Part shown: in pieces, positions 27,476 to 36,239 of the stretch
How positions within the stretch are numbered: position 1 is the stretch's first letter
Layout of the letters: the number at the start of each line of letters is the position of its first letter
Source: Psychrosphaera sp. F3M07
GTDB lineage: Bacteria > Pseudomonadota > Gammaproteobacteria > Enterobacterales > Alteromonadaceae
Direction of reading: 5' to 3'
Length of the DNA stretch: 64,000 nucleotides
Assembly: GCF_018860345.1 (NCBI RefSeq)
Contig: NZ_JAHKPJ010000028.1
Coordinates: 1-64,000, forward strand
The notes under the pieces: model-generated
What the model saw: the letters and a program-made list of their open reading frames with translations, nothing else
What the model was told of the DNA's origin: nothing
Database searches by the model: none
Translations under genes and position numbers: made by a program

Positions 27476-30283
27476 ATGACTACTGATCGCATTTCAGACC
27501 CTAATTTGCCTTTAATTTTAGTTGATGGTTCTTCGTACTTATTTCGTGCTTATCATTCACCTCCACATTTAACTAATTCTCGTGGCGAATCAACCGGTGC
27601 TATCTATGGCGTGATCAACATGCTTAAAAGTTTAGTTAGACAGTACTCACCTCAACAAATGATAGTTATATTTGATGCTAAAGGTCCAACATTTAGAAAT
27701 GATATGTATGCTGAATACAAAGCAAACAGACCGCCAATGCCTGATGATCTTAGATATCAAATAGAACCTTTACATAAAATAATTGAAGCTATGGGGTTAC
27801 CCATTATCGCTATTGAAGGCGTTGAAGCCGATGACGTCATTGGAACCATTGCTCACGAACAATCTCAATTAGGCAATAAAGTATTGATCAGTACGGGCGA
27901 CAAGGACATGGCACAACTTGTTAACGAACATGTCACGCTTATTAATACCATGACAAATACAATCTTGACCCCTGAAGGGGTTGAGACCAAATTTGGTGTT
28001 AAACCAGAATTAATCATAGATTACTTGGCATTAATGGGTGATAAGGTAGACAACATCCCGGGGATTCCTGGCGTTGGTGAAAAAACTGCCGTGGCCCTTA
28101 TCCAAGGATTAGGCAGTATCAAAAACATCTATCAGCATATCGATGATGTCGCTGCATTAGGGTTCCGGGGCTCAAAGACAATGCCGACTAAGCTTATTGA
28201 TAATAAAGAGCAACTAGAGCTTTCTTATCAACTTGCCACCATTAAACTCGATGTTGATCACGGTATTTCTGCTGACAACATGTTTATACAGTCGCCAAAT
28301 AAAGAAAAACTAGCTGAGTTATATAAAGAGTGTGAATTCAAGCGTTGGTTAGCCGAAGTTCTTGCTGGTAATGATAACTCTGAGCCACCTTTGGTTGGTT
28401 CTATTAAAAAACCTGAACCAAGTGAACAAGACGCACCTCAAATCAATGCCCCAACGATTGATAAAAGTTTATACCAAACCATTTTCACTTTGCCTCAATG
28501 GCAATCCATCCTAGATGAAGTTAGTCAGGCTAAATTAATAGCTTTTGATACCGAAACCACATCTATAGATTACATGGACGCCGAACTTGTTGGTCTATCA
28601 ATAGCTTATGAATTCAACGATGATATCAAAGCGATTTATGTCCCCCTAGCACATGACTATGAAGGCGCGCCTTCACAAATAACGTTAGAAGAGATCACCC
28701 CTAGTTTACAAACATTATTGGCAAATGATTCCATCCATAAAGTAGGTCAAAACCTTAAATATGATATCAACGTTCTCGCAAAATATAACTTAGTTATTAA
28801 TGGCGTAGTCGGTGACACTATGTTGCAGTCTTATGTGTTTAATAGTACCGCGACAAAACATAATATGGACAGCTTAGCGTTAAAGTATCTTGGCCATAGT
28901 TGCATTTCTTTTGAAGATATTGCTGGCAAAGGAGCCAAGCAATTAACCTTTAATCAAATTCCCATTGAAACTGCCGCTCCATATGCCGCAGAAGATGCGG
29001 ATATAACGTTAAGGTTATTCAAATTCTTTAATGAAAAACTCCAACACATTTCGCCTTTGAATGAGTTAATGAAAAACATTGAATTACCTTTAATGCCAAT
29101 TTTATCTCATATCGAACACAACGGTGTATTAATTGATGCAGACCAAATGCATGCATTAAGCAGTGAGTTTTCACTTAAACTAGAACAGTTAGAACAAAAA
29201 GCACATGAAATTGCAGGTGAAGCGTTTAACTTAGCTTCACCAAAACAACTGCAAGTTATTCTATTTGAAAAGTTAGAGCTGCCAGTTATTAAGAAAACAC
29301 CAAAAGGTGCACCTTCCACAGCTGAAGAAGTGTTATTGGAACTTTCTCATGATTACGACTTGCCAAAAGTTATTATGGAATTTAGAGGGTTAAGTAAACT
29401 CAAATCAACATATACCGACAAATTACCATTAATGATAAAACCAGCTACAGGCCGTGTACATACGTCTTATCATCAAGCTATTGCGGCGACCGGAAGGCTG
29501 AGTTCAACTGATCCTAATTTACAAAATATACCGATTAGAAATGAAAACGGCCGTCGTATTAGAGAAGCTTTTGTTGCCCCAGCAAATACCAAAATCGTTG
29601 CTATTGATTACTCTCAAATTGAACTGAGGATCATGGCGCATCTAAGCAACGACCAAGGCCTATTAACGGCGTTTGCTAATAACTTAGATATTCACAAAAC
29701 GACCGCTTCAGAAGTGTTTTCAACACCGTTTTATGACGTCACAACTGAACAACGACGAGCAGCTAAAGCCGTTAACTTTGGCTTAATTTACGGAATGTCT
29801 GCATTTGGTTTAGCACGCCAATTAGGCATCAAACGTGGTGAAGCACAATCATACATAGATAAATACTTTGAAAAATTCCCTGGTGTATTAACGTATATGG
29901 AAACCACTCGGGTTAATGCTGAAAAACAAGGGTATGTAGAAACTTTGTTTGGTCGACGTTTATATTTACCAGATATCACAGCTCGTAACGTACCTCGTAG
30001 AAAAGCTGCGGAACGTGCAGCAATTAATGCGCCTATGCAAGGTACCGCAGCAGACATCATAAAAATGGCAATGATTAACGTTTATCAATGGTTAACGACG
30101 AATAATATCGCCGGGGTGAAACTTGTCATGCAAGTTCACGATGAATTAGTTTTTGAAATTAATCAGGATCTAGTAGAACAATATTTACCAATCTTAACTG
30201 ACCTAATGCAAAGCGCAGCAAGTTTGAATGTGCCATTAATTGCAGACTCAGGTATTGGTAATAATTGGGACCAAGCACATTAA
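27476..30283 (+). CDS. polA: DNA polymerase I
   Basis: Repair and Okazaki-fragment polymerase, 935 residues (E. coli 928). The 5'-3' exonuclease domain (1-300) has LILVDGSSYLFRAYHS, VEADDVIGT and DKVDNIPGIPGVGEKTA. The proofreading domain (about 340-520) keeps its acidic residues (AFDTETTSID, GQNLKYDINV, YAAEDADITLRLF), so 3'-5' exonuclease activity should be intact. The polymerase domain has SSTDPNLQNIPIR, DYSQIELRIMAH, RRAAKAVNFGLIYG and the catalytic VHDELVFE. The ATG has a weak GGA upstream. It is followed by a terminator and a small RNA candidate, as in E. coli. Confidence 0.98.
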   Translation: MTTDRISDPNLPLILVDGSSYLFRAYHSPPHLTNSRGESTGAIYGVINMLKSLVRQYSPQQMIVIFDAKGPTFRNDMYAEYKANRPPMPDDLRYQIEPLHKIIEAMGLPIIAIEGVEADDVIGTIAHEQSQLGNKVLISTGDKDMAQLVNEHVTLINTMTNTILTPEGVETKFGVKPELIIDYLALMGDKVDNIPGIPGVGEKTAVALIQGLGSIKNIYQHIDDVAALGFRGSKTMPTKLIDNKEQLELSYQLATIKLDVDHGISADNMFIQSPNKEKLAELYKECEFKRWLAEVLAGNDNSEPPLVGSIKKPEPSEQDAPQINAPTIDKSLYQTIFTLPQWQSILDEVSQAKLIAFDTETTSIDYMDAELVGLSIAYEFNDDIKAIYVPLAHDYEGAPSQITLEEITPSLQTLLANDSIHKVGQNLKYDINVLAKYNLVINGVVGDTMLQSYVFNSTATKHNMDSLALKYLGHSCISFEDIAGKGAKQLTFNQIPIETAAPYAAEDADITLRLFKFFNEKLQHISPLNELMKNIELPLMPILSHIEHNGVLIDADQMHALSSEFSLKLEQLEQKAHEIAGEAFNLASPKQLQVILFEKLELPVIKKTPKGAPSTAEEVLLELSHDYDLPKVIMEFRGLSKLKSTYTDKLPLMIKPATGRVHTSYHQAIAATGRLSSTDPNLQNIPIRNENGRRIREAFVAPANTKIVAIDYSQIELRIMAHLSNDQGLLTAFANNLDIHKTTASEVFSTPFYDVTTEQRRAAKAVNFGLIYGMSAFGLARQLGIKRGEAQSYIDKYFEKFPGVLTYMETTRVNAEKQGYVETLFGRRLYLPDITARNVPRRKAAERAAINAPMQGTAADIIKMAMINVYQWLTTNNIAGVKLVMQVHDELVFEINQDLVEQYLPILTDLMQSAASLNVPLIADSGIGNNWDQAH

Positions 30284-30306
30284 TTAAAATAAAATTACAT
30301 TTAGAT

Positions 30307-30344
30307 AAACGGTTTTGTAATTTAATTACAAGGCCGTTTTTTTT
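30307..30344 (+). terminator. Terminator of polA
   Basis: A long continuous stem (AAACGG with CCGTTT, then two wobble pairs and GTAAT with ATTAC, three-base loop) followed by eight T, 24 bases after the polA stop. Confidence 0.9.
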
Positions 30345-30550
30345 GCCTCAGCCACTAAACATAATCATATACAAATAAATTTTTGTGAATATATCACTGA
30401 TTAATGTCAAAAAAGTCTACGATTAAACGAACAAACTATTAGAGTAAATTATTTAATTATTTAAATTTAATTTAACTAAGAATTATCATACCCCTTTAAA
30501 ATAAAGGCATTTGACAAAGTATAAAAACTCGATTTTTTTAGAGTAAAGAC

Positions 30551-30578
30551 TTTACTTTTAATTTTAAAGCGTTATTAT
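30551..30578 (+). promoter_or_regulatory. Promoter candidate for the small RNA downstream of polA
   Basis: TTTACT (30551-30556) and TATTAT (30573-30578) are 16 bases apart, with a purine start at about 30585. A TTGACA also occurs at about 30511-30516 but without a good -10 at the right spacing. This promoter lies after the polA terminator, so it would drive only the small RNA. Confidence 0.5.
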
Positions 30579-30584
30579 GTCTAC

Positions 30585-30683
30585 AGTCTCTCTAACGAGT
30601 TGACCCTGTTGATATTTGACGAGAATTTATAGCCTCTCCCCAATTTGCTATGACCGACGCCCTTAAAGCGTCGGTTTTTTTTT
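30585..30683 (+). ncRNA. spf: Small RNA candidate in Spot 42/ErsA position
   Basis: A stand-alone transcript of about 95 bases is predicted between polA and engB. It has an upstream promoter-like pair, a hairpin ATAGC/GCTAT (30629-30651) whose loop is CTCTCCCCAATTT, and a strong terminator (CCGACGC / GCGTCGG, 30654-30674, nine T). The polA terminator lies far upstream, so this second terminator needs its own transcript. In enterics and vibrios this position encodes Spot 42, and in Pseudomonas ErsA. The sequence is not clearly Spot 42-like, so the name rests on position. The CUCCCC loop could pair with ribosome-binding sites. Confidence 0.65.
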
Positions 30684-30770
30684 GCTTTTTTATTTGGTTT
30701 TAAAACTATTCTGTAATTTGATTACAACTATTAACTTATTATTAATAGCTGTAAGTGTTGCTAATGGAAA

Positions 30771-31415
30771 TTAAAGCTCAGAATCTTCAGGTACAGGAGG
30801 GATTAACTCTTCAGCATCAAACCAAAGGTCTAACTTTTTAGATAACTGTGGGATCCCCAGCTTTTTCAAAGAAGAAAAAGTTTCAACGGATACATCACCA
30901 TTGAACTCTTTTGCCATCTCTTTAATTCGTAATAACTCAGATTTACGTTTGCCCGATTTGTATTTATCCGCTTTCGTCAATAAAGCCAAAACAGGTAGAT
31001 CAACTTCAACCGCCCAATGGATAAGGTCTTTGTCCAAGTCTTTCATCGGATGGCGAATATCCATTAAAACAATTAACCCTTTTAAACAGTTACGTTTTTG
31101 TAGGTATTCAGTAAGGGATTTTTGCCATTTTAATTTCATCGCTAAAGGCACTTTAGCAAAGCCATATCCTGGTAAATCTATCAAACGACGTTCATTGCCC
31201 ACATCAAACACATTAATTAATTGTGTTCGCCCAGGCGTTTTACTGGTTCTGGCTAATCCAGTTTGATCGGTTAATGTATTTAACGCACTTGATTTGCCCG
31301 CATTTGATCGACCAGCAAACGCAACTTCGTATCCTGAATCGATTGGCAAGCGGCGAATATCAGGCGCCGACGTTAAAAAAGACGCTTTGGTATAGTTAAT
31401 AATTGATTTAGACAC
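30771..31415 (-). CDS. engB: Ribosome biogenesis GTPase EngB (YihA/YsxC)
   Basis: Essential GTPase acting in 50S subunit assembly. The 214 residues have the G1 loop GRSNAGKSS (about 35-43), G2 region [11 protein letters not shown]3 [11 protein letters not shown]4 LTKADK and G5-like SVETFSS. The start is a GTG with AGAGGAA five bases upstream; the nearby ATG is out of frame. It is convergent with the small RNA and polA, the same neighbourhood as in E. coli. Confidence 0.96.
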   Translation of the reverse strand: MSKSIINYTKASFLTSAPDIRRLPIDSGYEVAFAGRSNAGKSSALNTLTDQTGLARTSKTPGRTQLINVFDVGNERRLIDLPGYGFAKVPLAMKLKWQKSLTEYLQKRNCLKGLIVLMDIRHPMKDLDKDLIHWAVEVDLPVLALLTKADKYKSGKRKSELLRIKEMAKEFNGDVSVETFSSLKKLGIPQLSKKLDLWFDAEELIPPVPEDSEL

Positions 31416-31594
31416 CGCATTTCCTCTATATATTTGTTATCTAACTTTAATAATTCAACAACTTGAGTTAAATATACTCTCTAAGAATGTTTCACATTCT
31501 CACATTTGGTGTAGAATATCCTTAATTATACTCTTTGCGTGAACTGCTTCATAGACAAAGGATTTGAGATAACTTAAATAATAGAGACAATACT

Positions 31595-32221
31595 ATGAGA
31601 AATATTGCATTTACACTTACCATGTTAGTTGGACTCATTGGTTCAGCTCAAGCAACTGAAGGAAATGCCGAAGCCGGTAAAACAAAATCTGCTACTTGTG
31701 CTGCTTGTCATGGCGCCGACGGTAATGCAGCTGTCGCTATTTATCCCAAAATTGCTGGCCAACATGCCGGATACATATATAAGCAGTTAAAAGAATTTAA
31801 ATTAGGCATGACCTCTAGTGGTAAAGAAGGACGTTATGACCCTGTCATGAGCGGAATGGCAGCACCTTTGTCAGATCAAGATATGAAAGATGTGGCTGCT
31901 TACTTTGCATCTCAAACTATGAGCTCAGGTAGTACACCAGAAGATGTCGTTGAAGTTGGTCAAGACTTATACCGCGGCGGCGATATGGAGCGTGGAATTC
32001 CAGCTTGTTTAGCATGTCATGGTCCTAGAGGTGTTGGACACAGCCTTGCGGGCTTTCCAAAAATTTCTTTTCAACACCCTGACTATATTAAAGCTCAACT
32101 TGAAAAATTCAGAGATGGCACTAGAACTAACGACATGAATGGTATGATGCGTGACATTGCTGTTAAATTAACAGATAAAGACATCGAGATATTATCTAAA
32201 TACATGTCTGGACTTCACTAG
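31595..32221 (+). CDS. Dihaem cytochrome c4
   Basis: Periplasmic or membrane-attached dihaem electron carrier, 208 residues with a signal peptide (1-20, cut AQA-T). Two c-type haem sites, CAACH (about 35-39) and CLACH (about 132-136), lie in two tandem domains of about 90 residues, each with a distal methionine in SGMAAPLSD and NGMMRDIA. In related bacteria cytochrome c4 feeds cbb3 oxidase. It is divergent from engB, monocistronic, with a clear terminator 24 bases after the stop. Confidence 0.95.
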   Translation: MRNIAFTLTMLVGLIGSAQATEGNAEAGKTKSATCAACHGADGNAAVAIYPKIAGQHAGYIYKQLKEFKLGMTSSGKEGRYDPVMSGMAAPLSDQDMKDVAAYFASQTMSSGSTPEDVVEVGQDLYRGGDMERGIPACLACHGPRGVGHSLAGFPKISFQHPDYIKAQLEKFRDGTRTNDMNGMMRDIAVKLTDKDIEILSKYMSGLH

Positions 32222-32245
32222 TCTGTTTGATCAAATTGTTTAATT

Positions 32246-32274
32246 AAAAAAAGCGTCCTTTTGACGCTTTTTTT
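32246..32274 (+). terminator. Terminator of cytochrome c4
   Basis: A perfect stem AAAAAAAGCGTC / GACGCTTTTTTT with a five-base loop, directly after the cytochrome c4 gene. Confidence 0.92.
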
Positions 32275-32334
32275 ATATCGATTAATTGTAATCCATTAAC
32301 CAATACATTTTGTGAGATATTAACCATTACTTTA

Positions 32335-32352
32335 TGTAAGTCATTGCTGATA
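32335..32352 (+). promoter_or_regulatory. Candidate GacA/UvrY upstream box
   Basis: TGTAAG, six bases, then CTGATA: a perfect left half and a four-of-six right half against the GacA/UvrY box (TGTAAG-N6-CTTACA). It lies about 140 bases upstream of the proposed CsrB-like RNA start, a distance seen for such activating sites in other gammaproteobacteria. Confidence 0.45.
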
Positions 32353-32440
32353 AAAATAATCGTATATTAATTAACCTTATGTAAAACAACAATATTTTGT
32401 ATTTTTTATGATCAAGATGTAAAAAAAAGTAAATATTTAC

Positions 32441-32468
32441 TTGTGACTTTTATCAATAAGAGTACATT
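32441..32468 (+). promoter_or_regulatory. Promoter candidate of the CsrB-like RNA
   Basis: TTGTGA (32441-32446) and TACATT (32463-32468) are 16 bases apart, giving a start near 32475. This is a moderate match to sigma-70. Confidence 0.45.
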
Positions 32469-32474
32469 AACCTC

Positions 32475-32772
32475 CGTTACCACGTAGCAAATAAAAATAT
32501 GGATGCGACTCAAGGAAGTGGGTGTGGATACTAACTAGCGGAGTATTGTATGGGCTCCCAAGGAAGAACTAATAAAGTGTCAAGATGACCAATAATTAAT
32601 AAAGACATATACGGATATTAAATAAAAATAAAACGGATTATTAAATGAGTGACTAGACAAGGTTGTCATGCGTTCGGAAGGAATAATCGAAGTTAAATAG
32701 AAGAGGTGTCAAACTCAGTTTGAACACAATCACAAATTCAAGGCGATAGTTGTCACACTGTCGCCTTTTTTA
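32475..32772 (+). ncRNA. csrB: CsrB/CsrC-family regulatory RNA candidate
   Basis: About 300 bases with no reading frame, nine GGA motifs (32501, 32514, 32526, 32540, 32562, 32613, 32635, 32676, 32680), and a good terminator (GGCGATAG / CTGTCGCC, 32742-32765, then six T). Repeated GGA in loops is how CsrB, CsrC and RsmZ RNAs sequester the translational regulator CsrA. The gene lies directly upstream of yihI, where E. coli has csrC (engB - csrC - yihI). Promoter-like and GacA-box-like sites precede it. The exact ends are inferred. Confidence 0.8.
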
Positions 32773-32845
32773 TTGCCTGTTATTCCATAAATACAATTTC
32801 TTCAGTAAACTCACATTAACTAAATACCCATATGTCGGATAAATA

Positions 32846-33403
32846 ATGACACGCCAGAAAAAAAGCAGAAAAGTAGCTGAGATAAGAGTTAAGAGTAAAG
32901 ATACTCGCTCTGAAAAGCCTACTCAAAATCGTCGTAAAAAAACACCCAAAGGCCAAAAATCAGGAACTAGAAATAGTCTAGTTGAAGAAAGTAAAGTTCA
33001 TATTGCAGGCACTACGACTAAAAAAGATCCAAAACACGGCAGCAAAAAACCAATACCGCTTACAGGCGAAGTTAAAAAAGATCTTGTTGAAAAAGAAATC
33101 AAGCATTCGACAAATCAACCTTCTGCAAAATTAAACAAAGCAAAAATGGATGTTATACCACCGGACGTTGAATTAACGGATATTGAATCTGATGAAATGT
33201 TAATCGGTTTAGTTGAACGAGTTGAAGACGGTGAATTACTGACAGGTAAAGAAGCTAAATACTTTAATAAGCTAATGGATCGTCATGCTGAATTACTTAA
33301 AATTCTTGGTGTTGAAGACGACGAAAATGATTTTGACGAAGACGTAGATCCAATTGAAGGCCTTAAGTCTAATCAATGGGATGACTTACTCGACGACAAA
33401 TAG
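32846..33403 (+). CDS. yihI: Der GTPase activator YihI
   Basis: Activator of the ribosome-assembly GTPase Der (EngA). The 185 residues show the YihI pattern: a highly basic, disordered N-terminal half (KKSRKVAEIRVKSK, RRKKTPKGQKSGTRN), the conserved block KKDPKHGSKKPIPL (about 59-72), then an acidic helical half (LTDIESDEMLIGLVERVEDGE) ending in runs of Asp/Glu. The ATG lies about 70 bases after the CsrB-like RNA terminator. The following DUF2489 gene starts 11 bases downstream and is probably co-transcribed. Together with engB it makes this a ribosome-assembly neighbourhood. Confidence 0.92.
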   Translation: MTRQKKSRKVAEIRVKSKDTRSEKPTQNRRKKTPKGQKSGTRNSLVEESKVHIAGTTTKKDPKHGSKKPIPLTGEVKKDLVEKEIKHSTNQPSAKLNKAKMDVIPPDVELTDIESDEMLIGLVERVEDGELLTGKEAKYFNKLMDRHAELLKILGVEDDENDFDEDVDPIEGLKSNQWDDLLDDK

Positions 33404-33413
33404 GTAATCAACT

Positions 33414-33869
33414 TTGTATATTATTATTACATTAGCTGTTGTGATCATTGCCGGTCTTTCTTACTACGCAGGTACTTTGATTTGGCAAGTGAAACAACAA
33501 AAGAAAACAGCAGCGGCAGAAAAAACAAAACGACTTAGTTATATCACAGACAGCATTTTCCATATTGCTAAAGCAATGCAAGCTGAACAATGCGAACCGT
33601 CTGAGGGTGTGTTAAGAATTTGGGTATTGTTAGAGCATTATAATAATGACCAGCCAGAGCCTAAGGACTATCAAGAAGTGTATCCGGGTTATTGGTCGTT
33701 ATATTCTGAGATAAAAGATATGCCTACCCATGACGCTAGAAAGAAGTTTAATAAAAAAGAAATATTAAAATTAGATCTAGAGCGAATGGAAGCGGAACAA
33801 AAATACGCTGAACAAATCGTAGTAGATACTAATCACTTATTAACCGAGTTTGATATTAAAAGTAATTAA
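33414..33869 (+). CDS. DUF2489 family membrane-anchored protein
   Basis: Protein of 151 residues of unknown function. One N-terminal membrane helix (about 2-22) is followed by a helical cytoplasmic domain with the family pattern (SIFHIAKAMQAEQCEPSEGVLRIWVLLEHY, then DMPTHDARKKFNKKEILKLDLER). A TTG start is chosen because AGGT lies upstream and the membrane helix needs it; no ATG is available near. It is 11 bases after yihI, an order seen in related gammaproteobacteria. Confidence 0.8.
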   Translation: MYIIITLAVVIIAGLSYYAGTLIWQVKQQKKTAAAEKTKRLSYITDSIFHIAKAMQAEQCEPSEGVLRIWVLLEHYNNDQPEPKDYQEVYPGYWSLYSEIKDMPTHDARKKFNKKEILKLDLERMEAEQKYAEQIVVDTNHLLTEFDIKSN

Positions 33870-33885
33870 GCTTGGGCTACAAAGT

Positions 33886-33917
33886 AAAAAGGGAAAAACT
33901 ATGTTTTTCCCTTTTTT
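33886..33917. terminator. Bidirectional terminator between convergent genes
   Basis: AAAAAGGGAAAAAC (33886-33899) pairs with GTTTTTCCCTTTTT (33903-33916), three-base loop, with A/T runs both sides. It lies between the DUF2489 gene (plus) and the acyltransferase gene (minus) and can serve both. Confidence 0.9.
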
Positions 33918-33941
33918 AATTCTACAAAAGCCTAACACTAA

Positions 33942-34865
33942 TTATTGGTTTTGCGCTTGTAGTTTCAATTGCTCAAGTGTTTTCTCTTTTTGTTGCCACA
34001 ACCCCGACACCCAATTATGAATATATTTTTTATATTCTTTATCGGTTGAATAATCACCTATTAACTCTTTGTTAATGTCATGGATGTCTACATGCATGAA
34101 TACTTCTTTTACTTGGCCTGACAAGAAGTTATAAAAAGTTGGAATTTTATTGGGATAATATATCGTTACATCCACGACTTTATGTAACTGCTCCCCCATC
34201 ACTGTTAATACAAAACCAACCCCACCTGATTTTGGTTTTAATAAACCTTTAAACGGACTGTTTTGCATGTCATGTTTTTCATCCGTATATCGAGTGCCTT
34301 CCATAAAGTTCATTATCGATACTGGTGTATGTTTAAACTTCTCGCACGATTTTTTTGTCGTTTCTAAGTCTTTGCCTTTTAGATGTGGATTTTTTGCTAA
34401 AAATGATTTGCTATAACGCTTCATAAACGGAAAATCTAACGCCCACCACGCTAAACCCAATAATGGTACATAAATTAACTGGTGTTTTAAGAAGAACTTT
34501 AGAAATGGTAATTTACGATTAAATACACGCTGTAAAACAACAATATCAACCCACGATTGATGGTTAGCAACGACAAGGTACCAATCTTTATTGGATAATT
34601 CATAATTACCTGACACGTTTACATTCATCCGACTGAATATGCGTTGGATAAAATAGTTTACCGTTACCCAACCGGTGGCACAGGTATCTAATACTCTTCC
34701 GATACTTGCTCGTAACCAAGTAATAGGTATCAACTTAAAAACAGACAGTACAAATATAGGAATGCACCAAAATATAGTATTCAATATATAGAAACTTAAA
34801 GAAATTATGGCTATAAATAATCCAGCTAGATTTTTTAACAGGTTCTGCACGTTGTTACTCTTCAC
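33942..34865 (-). CDS. yihG: Membrane lysophospholipid acyltransferase (YihG-type)
   Basis: Acyltransferase of the PlsC superfamily, 307 residues. Two N-terminal membrane segments (about 10-50) precede the active site NHQSWVD (H102, D107) and the glycerophosphate-binding motif FMEGTRYT (about 190-197). The overall layout matches E. coli YihG, a polymorphic acyltransferase that sits next to polA there. It likely transfers acyl chains to lysophosphatidate. It is convergent with the DUF2489 gene. Confidence 0.9.
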   Translation of the reverse strand: MKSNNVQNLLKNLAGLFIAIISLSFYILNTIFWCIPIFVLSVFKLIPITWLRASIGRVLDTCATGWVTVNYFIQRIFSRMNVNVSGNYELSNKDWYLVVANHQSWVDIVVLQRVFNRKLPFLKFFLKHQLIYVPLLGLAWWALDFPFMKRYSKSFLAKNPHLKGKDLETTKKSCEKFKHTPVSIMNFMEGTRYTDEKHDMQNSPFKGLLKPKSGGVGFVLTVMGEQLHKVVDVTIYYPNKIPTFYNFLSGQVKEVFMHVDIHDINKELIGDYSTDKEYKKYIHNWVSGLWQQKEKTLEQLKLQAQNQ

Positions 34866-34981
34866 TTCTTAATTTAAAAATAGACGTTGAATTTGGTAAG
34901 TCGATATCGATGACTGTGTTGTGTTACTTGAGTATTTTACTTAACTCGCTATTGCTTTAGAAGTGAAAATAAAACATTTGT

Positions 34982-35236
34982 TTAAAAGTCAGTTTCAATC
35001 CAAATTGAACCTGTGTAATGCTCAAACTGTAAAATGAATTGATGTTGGCCTTTACGGTATCTTACTTGGTGTCTATCCATACCTATATCCTGTGCTATCA
35101 AGGTTGCACCTTCATGATCAATAAATAACTCGACAAATTGATCAAACTCTTCCCAATCAGGATGAGGTGTCACTTCCACATTGGTGACCTCACCTTCTTT
35201 CACTAATTTATATGTATATTCTTGTTTCACATTCAT
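34982..35236 (-). CDS. DUF3630-like small conserved protein
   Basis: An 84-residue soluble protein with a pattern of alternating beta strands (ATLIAQDIGMDRHQVRYR, HQFILQFEHYTGSIWIE). It resembles a small family of unknown function found in marine gammaproteobacteria (DUF3630), a moderate-confidence recognition. The start overlaps the ybaN-like stop by four bases (ATGA), so the two are co-translated. Confidence 0.65.
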   Translation of the reverse strand: MNVKQEYTYKLVKEGEVTNVEVTPHPDWEEFDQFVELFIDHEGATLIAQDIGMDRHQVRYRKGQHQFILQFEHYTGSIWIETDF

Positions 35237-35604
35237 TTCTTATTAATTTGTGATGGTCTTGACCATATAAAGGAAAATACCAAAAACATAATTCCAGCAA
35301 TTATTAACTTAACGGTATTATTCATATCTACAAAATAGAATGAAATAGTAAGCATAATAATAACACTACAAGTTGCTGTGATTTTGGCTCTTAAAGTGAT
35401 AACCCCATACTTTTCCCAATTTTGGATCATATTGCCAAAAACTGAATGAGATAATAACCACTGATGAAATCGAGGTGAGCTTTTAGAAAAACTAAAAGCG
35501 GCGAGCAGTACAAATGGCGTGGTTGGTAATAACGGCAAAATAACTCCGACGATGCCTATTATTAGACTTGTCCAAGCTAATACAAAATACCCTATTTTAT
35601 TCAA
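35233..35604 (-). CDS. ybaN: YbaN family inner-membrane protein (DUF454)
   Basis: Inner-membrane protein of 123 residues and unknown function. The family signature is clear at the N-terminus: GIVGVILPLLPTTPFVLLAAFSFSKSSPRFHQWLL. Two hydrophobic segments precede and two follow the loop. The start is a TTG with AGAGGT five bases upstream; no ATG is available near. It is translationally coupled to the following gene. Confidence 0.88.
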   Translation of the reverse strand: MNKIGYFVLAWTSLIIGIVGVILPLLPTTPFVLLAAFSFSKSSPRFHQWLLSHSVFGNMIQNWEKYGVITLRAKITATCSVIIMLTISFYFVDMNNTVKLIIAGIMFLVFSFIWSRPSQINKK

Positions 35605-35693
35605 CGAATACCTCTGCTAGGCCAATTAATACTCCGCATTGGCATATTATGCTACGATTCATGAACTATGTCAGAATAATTAAAGGAAGCACA

Positions 35694-36239
35694 ATGGATT
35701 TAAATGATTTGGTCAAGCAGATCGATGCACTCGAATCTTCTCCTCCATTTGAGTTATGGAATCCACCAAATTGTGGCGACATCGACATGGTTATTAAGTC
35801 AGATGGCAGTTGGTGGTATATGGGCACACCGATAACCAGAGAGAAGTTAGTGAAACTGTTTTCTACCGTTCTGATCAAAGAAAATGCTAATTATTTTCTT
35901 AAGACCCCAGCTGAGAAAATCGGAATAAAAGTAGAAGATGCACCTTTTATCATTACTGATTGGCAAACCTTAAAAACCAACAAAGAAGATGCAATACAAG
36001 TTATATCAAATCTTGGCCATAAGGCTATTTTGTCATCAACGCATCCATTAACAATTAATAACGAAGAGTCACAACAAGCCAAACTTTATGTTGAATTACA
36101 CCGTGGTTTAAAGGCAAAAGTGCATAGAAATGTATATTACCAGTGGATTAATACGGCTCAGGAAAAAACAATTGAGGGAGTCACTCATTTAGGTATATTC
36201 AGTGGTGGAACCTTTTTCTCAATGGGAGTGATTGACTAA
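35694..36239 (+). CDS. DUF1285 family protein
   Basis: Soluble protein of 181 residues of unknown function. The family signature includes PPFELWNPPNCGDIDMVIKSDGSWWYMGTPITREKLVKLF near the start. An in-frame reading from 35568 is possible, but AAGGA lies seven bases upstream of the ATG at 35694 and the shorter form fits the family. Its stop overlaps the stop of the convergent 99-residue gene by four bases. Confidence 0.88.
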   Translation: MDLNDLVKQIDALESSPPFELWNPPNCGDIDMVIKSDGSWWYMGTPITREKLVKLFSTVLIKENANYFLKTPAEKIGIKVEDAPFIITDWQTLKTNKEDAIQVISNLGHKAILSSTHPLTINNEESQQAKLYVELHRGLKAKVHRNVYYQWINTAQEKTIEGVTHLGIFSGGTFFSMGVID

